64,000 bases of DNA from Glaciozyma antarctica PI12. Taxonomy: Eukaryota > Basidiomycota > Microbotryomycetes > Kriegeriales > Camptobasidiaceae. This document shows positions 56,201 to 64,000 of the stretch, in pieces. A program made the position numbers and the translations under genes. The DNA lies in assembly GCA_002917775.1 (NCBI GenBank), contig KZ627159.1:785344-849343 (forward strand). The letters are read 5' to 3'. How positions within the stretch are numbered: position 1 is the first letter of the stretch; each line of letters opens with the position of its first letter. The notes beneath the pieces were generated by a model. That model was not told where the DNA came from and made no database searches. It saw nothing but the letters and a program-made list of their open reading frames with translations.

Positions 56201-57882
56201 CAAGAAGTTCGGCGACGTCGAGAAGGGAGTCGCGACGCAGTGTTTGTTCATCAATAAGGCGAAGAGAGGGAATCCGCAGTACTACGGGTGCGTTTTCTCG
56301 TTCTTCGGTTCTCTCGGTCGCCTCGCTCACACTGCAAGAACAGCAACCTCTCGCTCAAGATCAACGTGAAGCTCAGGGGTATCAACTCGATTCTCGACCC
56401 CGCTTCTCTCGGGCCCATCGCTCAGTGCCCCACCAGTACGCTTCCGTTCGAATAGGGACTCGGACCAGGAGCCTAACGAGGACGCACTCGCAGTGGTGTT
56501 CGGTGCCGACGTCACGCATCCTTCTCCTGGCTCGCTCACTCCCTCCATCGCCGCCGTCGTCGGTTCCATGGACGCCAAGACGACGCTCTACGGGACTTCG
56601 ATCCGTGTCCAGTCGTGTACGTCGCTTCCGTCCTTTCTCTTCGCCCAGCGAGCGAGGGAGCTGAGATTGTCAGCTCGCACGCAGCGAGGGTCGAAGTCAT
56701 CGCCCACTTGGACGAAATGGTTCTCGCACTCCTCAAGCAGTTCCTGGCCAAGCTCAGGACGAGGCCGGATCGCCTCATCTTCTTTAGGGACGGAGTTTCC
56801 GAGGGACAGTTCTCTCAGGTTCTCGCCACCGGTATAGTCGCTCCTCGTCTTCGGCTGCAATGATTCGCTGACTTGCGCTGCAGAGGTCGCTGCGATCCGA
56901 CTCGCTTGCACTCGTCTCGACACGACCTACAAGCCGTGCGTTATTTACGGACTGTTTGTAGACCGCAGCTGACGAGATTCGCAGGGCGTTGACTTACATC
57001 GTTTGCGGGAAGCGTGAGGAGGTTTCCGTTCGCTTTTGACGACGAAAGCTGAGGCTGCATCGCAGGCCACCACATGAGCTTCTTCCCCAAGAACGACGTC
57101 GACGCGGATCGCAAGAACGGCAACTGCAAGGCAGGGACCACCGTCGACACGGCTATCACGTCTCCCTACCAGTTCGGTGCGTCCTCTCGCCCGTCGCATT
57201 CGAAACGTCGCTGACGCTTTTCTGCTGCAGACTGGTACACGCAGAGTCACGCAAGTCTGCTCGGAACGGGCCGTTCCGCGCACTACACCGTGCTCGTCGA
57301 CGATTCCAAGTTCTCCGCCGATATCCTTCAGCAGCTCGTCTTCAACCTGTTCGTCCTCGCTTTTGATATCTCGCTCTCTGCCCAGCTTACCACATTGAGC
57401 AGGACGTTCACGTATGCTCGCTGCACTCGCAGCGTCTCGGCGAGTCCCACCTTGCCTCTCCCCCCTCTCCTGCAGGAATCCTCTGAATCCATTCGCAGTA
57501 CGCAACGCCGGCGTACTACGCTGATCGCGTGTGCACTCGGGCTCAGCTGATCTTGAAGCGCGACGACGACGATGTATGTATAAGGAATCGCCTTAAACCC
57601 CCTTCCCCCGCTTCGTCGCAGAACTCAGTCTGACGTTCGGAGTCGCAGTCCTCGACGATGATCTCTTCGCACTCGGGTGCGAGCGAGGAGAAGCTCAGGA
57701 CGCAGCAGCTGTCGGTGAGTCTTCTCTCGCTCGTTCCTCGTCGAATGCTGACTTTGTGACGCTCGCAGGACTACAACTCGCGTCTCAAGGCCATTCACGT
57801 CAACCACCAGGAGGTTCGCTTAGTCTCTCGTGGCTAGCAATTCCTCGCTGACACGGTTCCGCAGAGTCTCTACTTCCTCTGA
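53206..57882 (+). CDS. Argonaute (N-PAZ-MID-PIWI)
   Basis: Small-RNA-guided effector of RNA silencing. From ATG 53206: [20 protein letters not shown], then N-domain [20 protein letters not shown] and [19 protein letters not shown]-linker segments include [17 protein letters not shown] and [16 protein letters not shown], with [18 protein letters not shown] end is [20 protein letters not shown] and [23 protein letters not shown] has [18 protein letters not shown] and [23 protein letters not shown] has [12 protein letters not shown] (Asp 1), [14 protein letters not shown] (Asp 2) and [14 protein letters not shown] (fourth position Asp). The end is NHQESLYFL, TGA 57880-57882. More than 20 introns can be placed; 53307-53554 is long (248 nt) and 57440-57498 has a GC donor. 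In-frame coding-like sequence just upstream of the ATG suggests the N-terminus could be longer. The frame is intact. Confidence 0.93.
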
Positions 57883-58214
57883 GAAACGAAGAGCTCTCCA
57901 TCGCTTGCATCACCCCTTTCCCCTTTGATTCGAAATCTGTAACTTGAGCTTCTGTTCGGTGTGATCGAGTTGCTGGTCTTGAAGCGAGTGGCGTGAATGG
58001 GTGGTCCTTGTTGCATCGCAGGGAGATTGTCACTGACCTGGGAGTCTCGCAAGGGCCGACGAAGCAGCGAGGTGCCAGATTGGCGGGCGTCGGAATAGCA
58101 GCCGATTTACGGACGGACGACTTGCGACGAGAGCTTGAGCACTGATACAGGGCAGAATCGAGAGCGCAAAGGACATGGAGCGAATCAAGTACATGACAAA
58201 CACGCGCAACAACC
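57883..58214. other. Intergenic, convergent 3' ends
   Basis: About 330 bp between the Argonaute and DUF4188 genes. Nothing recognised. Confidence 0.3.
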
Positions 58215-59208
58215 TCACTCCCTCCCCATCCTCCCCCTGCTCGTCTCCATCTTTCCCTCTGGTACCCGCCTCGCACTCCTCCACCCAGTCTCGTCTCCTT
58301 CGGGCTTCTCCCAGATCCTCCCCGCCCCAAACGGCGCTCCATTGACATACATGCAGTCCCATTCTCCAGCCTTGACCTGCACAACAGCATCAGTTTCCGC
58401 TTTCCTCGCAAAAAGATAGAAGGGACGCACGGTGAACAGCTCATGCCAGAGCTCAAACTCGCCGTTAGGGACGTCGCGCATGTACTCGCTCCACGCCGAG
58501 CGATGAAGCTTCTTCTCGGCGAACTTGTGGACGTGATCGGCACTTTCAAAGTAGAGCAGCCACTGCAGGCGGTTGCGATGGAGTGTCTCGACCTGAATCA
58601 TTGGCTCGCCGCTGTTGTTTCGTCGTTAGCTTGAGCTCGAGGAGAGGGGGAGGGTGCGCACTTCAAAAGGCCCGACTCGGGGTCTTTGGCGAGATCTGCC
58701 ATCATCTATGCCCAAAAGAAGCTCAGCTACGTTGTAGTACAGTGCGTAGGAAGACTTACAGCCATGAACTGCCTCCCAATCTTGCCCTGCCTGGGATTGA
58801 GGTATCCAAACGGCCCGTTGCACCTGCTCTCACCGTATCAGCTCCTCTCCTCTTCCTGATCGCAGCGCGCACTCACCTCGCCCCAATCAGCATAACCGCA
58901 TACTCCTTGCCCTCCTCCCTGAGCTTCCCGATCCGGCGCCCCTGATCCACGTCCTTCATCCATGGGTTCTCCCTCCATCCCGCCCAAACAAGGACCGGCT
59001 CAACCGCGGGGCCCAGAAGGCAGATGAGGAGGGTGGGGACGGCGAGGGAAGGGGCGAAATGCGAGAGGAGGGCGTAGATTGAGGCGCCTAGGCCGAGGAA
59101 GAAGGTGAGAGGGAGAGTGTCCCGCACAATCGCGTACGGGATGGCGAGGCCGGCAAGCTCGAAGCCTAGGCGTGGGCGGCGGGTATCGTTGCTGAAATTG
59201 GCCGCCAT
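58215..59208 (-). CDS. DUF4188 (monooxygenase-like) protein with N-terminal membrane segments
   Basis: DUF4188 proteins have a dimeric ferredoxin-like fold related to small monooxygenases. From ATG 59208: MAANFSNDTRRPRLGFELAG, hydrophobic segments (IVRDTLPLTFFLGLGASIYA, VPTLLICLLGPAVEPVLVWA), then the domain: KEYAVMLIGARCNGPFGYLN, GKIGRQFMAMMADLAKDPES, IQVETLHRNRLQWLLYFESA, DHVHKFAEKKLHRSAWSEYM (His-x-x-A-W typical of the family), ELWHELFTVKAGEWDCMYVN and GAPFGAGRIWEKPEG. It ends at 58215-58217. Four introns, all standard. The spliced frame is intact. It overlaps no other gene and is convergent with Argonaute. Confidence 0.85.
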
Positions 59209-59661
59209 TCGTCGCTGTCCTGGAGGTTGCGTCGCAGGGAGAGAGCAGTTGAGGGAAGGAAACGCGCGTCGCGGGCTTCGGCCCCAGGTAGGGGCTTCGG
59301 GCTTGCGGGGAGGGGAGAGGAGAAGGAAGACGCAGAGCGAAGGGGGAGCTGTGCCGAGCGCTGCAATCAAGTGATCCTCCGTCCAGGAAGCAGAGAGCGA
59401 CGAGAAGAGAAGCTGACGCTATTAGGACTATAGACCGACAGGAGCTTAGGCGCCCTTTCCCTTCTGCCACTCACCTCCACGATAACTCACGACCTTTAAC
59501 GAACCCTCTTACGACTTGACGACGCCAAACTGTTGTCCTCCTTACCCTCCAGCCCTCCCGCCGCCGCCGCTCCTCCTCCCGAAGCCGCCGTCCACACTCT
59601 CCTCGTCGTCCAAGAGGAGCTAGCGTCAGCGTCTGCCGCAGGAGACGAGACTACGCCGAAG
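59209..59661. promoter_or_regulatory. Divergent region, partly coding-like
   Basis: About 450 bp. The part from 59533 is open and coding-like in frame with the next gene but has no ATG; an upstream exon of that gene probably lies here. Confidence 0.35.
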
Positions 59662-60399
59662 GAGATGGAGAACACGAGGGCTTCAATGGAAGTGGTGGGC
59701 TTTGCGCGGTTCTGGCGCTTCGGAGAGGGAGGAGGAACAGGAGACAAGGCAGTCGACCGACCCCTTCTCTCTCCCGCCGCTTCTGCACCCGAGCCTGCCG
59801 TGAAGATTCTGTCAAGCGCTCCTGTGCTCCAGAAGGCGGATCGTACGGCCCACGAGAAGGCGAGGAGGTCGGTCGAGGTTATCGGAATCGCGCGGTTCTG
59901 GAGGTCCTCAGCCTCCCTCCACAAGGCGGCGCTCGTCGTCGAAGAACCCTGTCCGACTATTCCTACGACCACCAACGCTCCTCATTCGCCCTCTCCAGCG
60001 CCAGTGACCGTCGGCCATTCCGCGCGTGTCCTCTACGCACTCATCACTGGCATGATCCCTCCCCTCGCCTCCCCTGCTCCTCGATGGAGATCGAAGAAGC
60101 ACTCGCCCGCTACGCCCTCAGCTCCTGCACCACTTCGCATTTCGCATCATGGACTCGCCGACCCCAAACTCAATCTCTCGACCTTGCACACGGCAGCTCC
60201 GCACCGTCACGTCGAGGCGCGTCCAGTCCCGTTCGTCTCGTCCAAGGCGCTCAAGAAGCTCAAGTCCCAGCTGATTAAGCCGGTTAGTTCTTTGCCTCTG
60301 CCCTTGTCTTGGCCGGGCTGACGGGGGACGCAGAACGAAGCTCGCAAGATTGTCGAAGACCTCAAGCGCATGGAGATTCCCTCCGACGACGACCTCTAG
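59662..60399 (+). CDS. Unknown protein with two FARFWR-type repeats
   Basis: Not recognised. The first ATG in frame is 59662, but the frame is coding-like from 59533 (HTLLVVQEELASASAAGDET), so the true start is probably in an upstream exon. Two near-identical motifs occur about 60 residues apart: ASMEVVGFARFWRFGEGG and RSVEVIGIARFWRSSASL. The rest is Ser/Pro-rich with a second domain-like part: LADPKLNLSTLHTA, VEARPVPFVSSKALKKLKSQ and, after an intron at about 60283-60334, NEARKIVEDLKRMEIPSDDD. It stops at TAG 60397-60399. The repeated hydrophobic-aromatic motif looks like a docking peptide. Confidence 0.6.
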
Positions 60400-60600
60400 C
60401 TCTCTCCCGACTCGGAAGAACCGCACGACCATATCACTACCGACTGCCGACACTGTCCTACCACGCGCGCCTTCGCCCTCCCGGAACTCCCTTGCGACGA
60501 CCCCTCTCCCTCCTCGACGCCTACCTTCACGCCTTCCGAATCCCCCGTCGCAGCAGGCGAATCTCCTGCATTCACCCTTCTCTCCCTCTCCCCCGGATCG

Positions 60601-61285
60601 ATGGCGGCGACGGCGTCGGCGAAATCGGGAGCGTTCCAGCTGCTGGCCGACGCGAGTGGAGCGCTCGTGCGAAGCTCGGGATCACAGGAGGGATTAGCAG
60701 CGCCTTTCGATCGAGTGGGAGTCTTTGTCTGTGCGTCCTCTCCTCAGTGTCCTTTTCCGCGCTTCCTTTCTTCGGTCGAAACTGTTGGAGCAGGGCTGAC
60801 CTCGCGCTCGCGCTCGCACAGATTGGTGGGGTTACGAGCTCTCCCTCCCACCACCAGTCATCAAGCAGATCGGGGCGGTACACAGCGTTCAAGGGACGTT
60901 CTTTACCTTCCTCCAGGCGTTCTGTATCGCTGGCGGGGCCCCCGAAATCGCTCCCTTCGTACGTCCCCGTTCTTTCGTCGTCTGCGCAAGAAGTTGACGG
61001 TCTCGAGCAGGTTCGTTACATCTCGAGCTACCTCGACATGGAATGGGGTGCGGTCGTTTCGCAGAACAGAGGTGCGTCAATCGCTGAGCTGGGCGTGCGG
61101 AGGTAGAGCTGATCCGGTTTGGCAGGAAACGGAGTAGTCATCGCTGCGACTTGGCTGGTCCCCGTCGTACGTTCCTTATGCGACCCACGGAGAGCGTTCT
61201 GATGAGCTATCGTTGGCAGGCTCTCGTTCCTCGACCTTGGGACTTCCCTCTTCCGCCTTCGAAGCCCGGACCTATCTTCCGATGA
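60601..61285 (+). CDS. Unknown small protein, probably membrane-associated
   Basis: About 165 residues over five exons. ATG 60601 opens MAATASAKSGAFQLLADASG. Then come FDRVGVFV|YWWGYELSLPPPV, IKQIGAVHSVQGTFFTFLQA, FCIAGGAPEIAPFVRYISSY, LDMEWGAVVSQNRGNGVVIA and ATWLVPVALVPRPWDFPLPP, stopping at TGA 61283-61285. Introns GTGCGT...CGCACAG, GTACGT...GAGCAG, GTGCGT...GGCAG and GTACGT...GGCAG match local usage, so the model is well supported although the family is unknown. Confidence 0.65.
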
Positions 61286-61632
61286 TTTACGCGCCAGAAC
61301 CCCGCCGATACTCTCACGATTTACGAAGCTTGACGACTTGTTAATGACACTACCGGTTTGGATCCAAGATAAGAGCCTGCGAAGTGAGGAGTCGGCTCGG
61401 TGGCTTCTTCTCGTGCGAAGTTGCGCCTGCACCTCCGTATCTCGCCGGTTGTTATCCCAGGCGATGTAGCGAGTCGAAGACTGATAGAAGCCGCTAGCGC
61501 TAGAGGCGCGTTGGGAGAAGTTTCTGGGGAGGAAGTCGATCACCTCAGGCTGCGCTGAGCTCGTCACCTTGAAGAGTTCCGGCCAAGTCCCCTCTTGACT
61601 TCCTACCACACTCCTCCAGCGTACTTAAGACC
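61286..61632. other. Intergenic
   Basis: About 350 bp, promoter of the following gene. Nothing recognised. Confidence 0.3.
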
Positions 61633-63282
61633 ATGCCTTCCCTCTCCACCTGGTACGCCCGCCCATCTCGCCCCCCGTGCTGTCACCTTCGCTCACCATC
61701 CGACCTGCTCCTTCTCCAGGTCTGACCACCTCTTCCTCAAGGTACGCCCCTTCCAGCCAGGCACTACAACTCGACTAACAACCATGTGCAGCTCGCCAAC
61801 GTAGCGGCGTACGTCCTAGAGTGCTGAAGGGAGCAAGTGGGAGAACTGGGCAGCTGACGTCGTTGTTTAACTCCGCAGCTTCGCCTTCTTCTTCGGAACT
61901 GGCCTGTACAGGCGAGTCTTGTTCTGTTGTCGGAAGGGAGGGCTAAGTAGGAGTACAGCGAGCAACCGATGAGCTGGAGAGGGGAGGGGAGAGGAGGGGA
62001 GAGGATGAGGACGAGGCGGTGACACTGCCGCCACGGACTGGGCCCTACTCAGGCCAAGCAAGTACGGATCAAAGGGGAGAGGGGGCACTCGGCGGAGGAA
62101 TACAGTACACGCGCGTCTCTATCTTCACCTGTACCACCGTGACTGCAACCGCTAGCTGACACCTTCGTTTCTCGCCCTACAGTGCTCTCGCCCCTGGTGG
62201 CTACCACGGCGGCAAGGAGACCTACTTCACGCCATCGAGCTTCACCTTCTACATCTGGTGCGTTCGATGAGTGCTTCCCCTGTGTACGGAGAGCTAATGC
62301 CGCTTTCACAGGACGCTCATCGACCTCCTCCTCCTCGGCTATGTCATCTACCAGTTCTTCGACACCTCGCACGACGCGGTTCACGGTGTTGGATGGAGGT
62401 TTGTCCTCGTCGCGGTCCTCAACTCGATCTTTGTGCGTTCCTGCCGTCCTCGCAGTTCGCCCTCTCCGTACTCACCGCGCTCACAGGTCCATGTCTTTGT
62501 GACCGGCCACTACATCGTTGCCTTCATCTTCTCCCTCCTCGTCGCCAGTTCCGTCTCGACGATCTGTGAGTCCTTTCGGTTCCTGCGCAGCTTCCTCTCT
62601 GACCTCGGTACAGACTACTCCCTCAAGCGCCACTACCCCGCCCAGACCGCTCTTGATACTCTTTTCGTCCACTTGCGTGCGTCCTCCTATCCCGCCTCAA
62701 TGCGCAAGCTAACTGACAGTGTGCAGCCTTCTCTCTGTGGCACGCCTGGGCGCTTGTAACGGTCCTCATCTCTGGTTTCGCGGCCTTCACCCAGTTCGTT
62801 CCCCCCCTTTCTCCCTCCTCACTCCAACTTGCTGACGATGCGACCAGCGGAATCCACGCGCCTGAGACCGCTCACCCCGGCGTCACCGTCCGCGTCCTCG
62901 TCGTCCTCGCCGAGGCGTTTCTCGCGCTCACGGCGGTCGGGTACGCGTTCCAGAGCCGCAAGGGAGACTTGGCTGGAGCCGGAGTGCTTGCTTGGGTTCT
63001 TTACGGCATCTACGACCGTGGGTGGTTCCCTCAAACCACGACCGGGCACAACTGACGCTGAGGCTGGTTATGCAGACCAACACTCGAAGCTCATCCACTA
63101 CTTTGCGCTTGGATCGTTCCTCGTCGCCATCTTTGCGATCCTCAAGGTTTGCTTCACTCCTCCCTGCTGTCGAGCAACGCTGATGCCCTGTCGCGTGTAG
63201 TCGATCTACTTCACCTTCCTCGGTTCATCAGACGGCGCGATCACCCTTGGGGATGACGAGAGGACGCCTTTGGTTGCGTGAG
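61633..63282 (+). CDS. Multi-pass membrane protein (fungal TspO-like / unknown family)
   Basis: ATG 61633 opens MPSLSTW|SDHLFLK|LANVAAFAFFFGTG. Further segments are LYSALAPGGYHGGKETYFTP, FTFYIWTLIDLLLLGYVIYQ, FFDTSHDAVHGVGWRFVLVA, VFVTGHYIVAFIFSLLVASS, LKRHYPAQTALDTLFVHLPF, SLWHAWALVTVLISGFAAFT, VLVVLAEAFLALTAVGYAFQ, DLAGAGVLAWVLYGIYDHQH and YFALGSFLVAIFAILKSIYF, ending DDERTPLVA, TGA 63280-63282. That gives about seven or eight helices. The layout resembles fungal tryptophan-rich/TspO-related membrane proteins, but I am not certain of the family. Intron 61912-62182 is long (271 nt) and starts with a GC donor (TACAG|GCGAGT). The frame is intact. Confidence 0.8.
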
Positions 63283-64000
63283 CGTATGCGAAGACTGAGA
63301 ACGGAGCCGGAACGCGGGAGAAGGAGCTTGGATTTCGGAAGTATCTAGTTTGACTGAAATTAGTCTGTGGGTTGGAGACTTGCGCCCTTCCCGTGAGCAG
63401 TGGGAAGGGATGGATTGGAGGGACGAGGATGGACGGGAGGAGCGAGGCTGGTTGGTGATGAGCACGGCGGCGCTGGGATGGGGCTAGGAGCTGGGGGCGT
63501 GATGGGGGGAGGCATTCTGTTTATATTACATTGCGTTTTAAGTGTCTGGACACTATAGGACTCGCTCCACACCCCGTACTCCCCCCTCTCCTCGCCTTTG
63601 GGCTCTCACACATACCGGTGGTCTACATGGGCATAGCTCGACATGACTAGAAACGAATATATCTTATCTATCTATCTATGTATGTATCCCGTGAGCACTC
63701 TCGGCCGTGGCAGGGCGTTCGCCACACCACCGTGTGCGTTGGGGGTACGAGGGAAACATGTGCCGAGACAACAAAGCCAGTGCGGAACTTGGGGGAGTGG
63801 GGGAGTGGGGTAGCCGAAATCAGCGCTCGCTCGCTTGAATCCGCGCGTCTGGCCTGATCTTGCTGAGCTGCTCTCCGACCCAAGTCGAGGCTTTTCCTCA
63901 CGAAAGGCTCGTCGATCACGACCGCATACGCAGGAAACATGCTGACAGCACCGGCAGTAGCAAGCGCAGAACTCATGGGACTGGGGGAACCCAAATCAGC
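63283..64000. other. Intergenic to window end
   Basis: About 720 bp with a TATC/TATG microsatellite. A minus-strand ORF at 63668-63994 has no family features and I do not support it. Confidence 0.35.
63664..63687. repeat. TATC/TATG tetranucleotide microsatellite
   Basis: Runs as (TATC)3 followed by (TATG)2 with interruptions, downstream of the last gene. Confidence 0.9.

Noticed and set aside
63668-63994. Minus-strand ORF near the window end.
   Set aside because: No introns, motif or sensible composition; it overlaps a microsatellite region.

Overview
The window looks like nuclear DNA of a basidiomycete yeast of the Pucciniomycotina (Rhodotorula / Rhodosporidium / Sporobolomyces type). The base composition is GC-rich and genes are packed on both strands. 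Almost every gene is cut by many introns of about 50-65 nt. These have GTGCGT, GTACGT or GTGAGT donors, a GCTGAC or GCTAAC branch site and a CAG acceptor. The products are eukaryotic: SNF2-type remodeler, CDC6, topoisomerase II, TIM22, Argonaute. No bacterial operons, CRISPR array or convincing tRNA/rRNA gene was seen.

Layout. 0-3.4 kb: 5' part of a SNF2/STH1 remodeler (minus, cut by the window start). 3.6-5.8 kb: an unknown nuclear-type protein whose ATG is split by an intron. 6.5-8.6 kb: CDC6. 8.9-11.2 kb: Ser/Pro-rich unknown protein(s). 11.5-14 kb: WDR70-type WD40 protein. 14-16 kb: a small membrane protein and a Gln-rich protein. 16.9-19 kb: SSH4-type SPRY adaptor of the Rsp5 ubiquitin ligase. 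19.5-20.9 kb: trypsin-fold protease with a mitochondrial-like leader. 21-22.2 kb: DUF1275 membrane protein. 22.5-23.2 kb: mitochondrial IF3-like protein. 23.6-24.8 kb: alpha/beta hydrolase. 25.5-27.6 kb: MFS anion permease. 28.5-29.8 kb: MET22/HAL2 nucleotidase. 30.3-31.7 kb: PalI/SUR7-like membrane protein. 32-33.2 kb: REV1-like BRCT protein. 33.4-35.7 kb: flavocytochrome b2 lactate dehydrogenase. 35.9-42.4 kb: TOP2. 42.8-43.8 kb: unknown. 44.3-44.9 kb: EutQ-like cupin. 45.2-47.1 kb: membrane-anchored aldose 1-epimerase. 47.3-49 kb: SAGA subunit HFI1/ADA1 and an overlapping ORF. 49.2-50 kb: TIM22. 51.3-52.3 kb: hemerythrin-domain protein. 53.2-57.9 kb: Argonaute. 58.2-59.2 kb: DUF4188 protein. 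59.5-63.3 kb: three unknown or membrane proteins.

The genes do not form one pathway. Chromatin, replication and transcription genes (SNF2, CDC6, TOP2, HFI1, WDR70, Argonaute) are interleaved with mitochondrial ones (protease, IF3, CYB2, TIM22, hemerythrin protein) and membrane proteins. Many pairs are divergent and share 90-470 bp promoters.

The most striking observation is how often a reading frame is broken inside an otherwise well-conserved gene. Apparent frameshifts lie in CDC6, SSH4, an alpha/beta hydrolase, the MFS permease (an 11-bp tandem duplication plus an apparent compensating base), CYB2, the TOP2 N-terminus and several unknown genes. In-frame stop codons lie in the IF3-like, BRCT and hemerythrin genes. 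CDC6 and TOP2 are essential in the yeasts where they have been tested, so many of these are probably consensus errors, yet several coincide with 9-12 bp tandem duplications, a motif that also recurs in intergenic DNA. Other unusual points are two genes whose start codon is split A^TG by the first intron, four GC-AG introns, a TAATG stop/start overlap, a stand-alone REV1-type BRCT protein, and an Argonaute with a DEDD-type rather than DEDH-type catalytic set.
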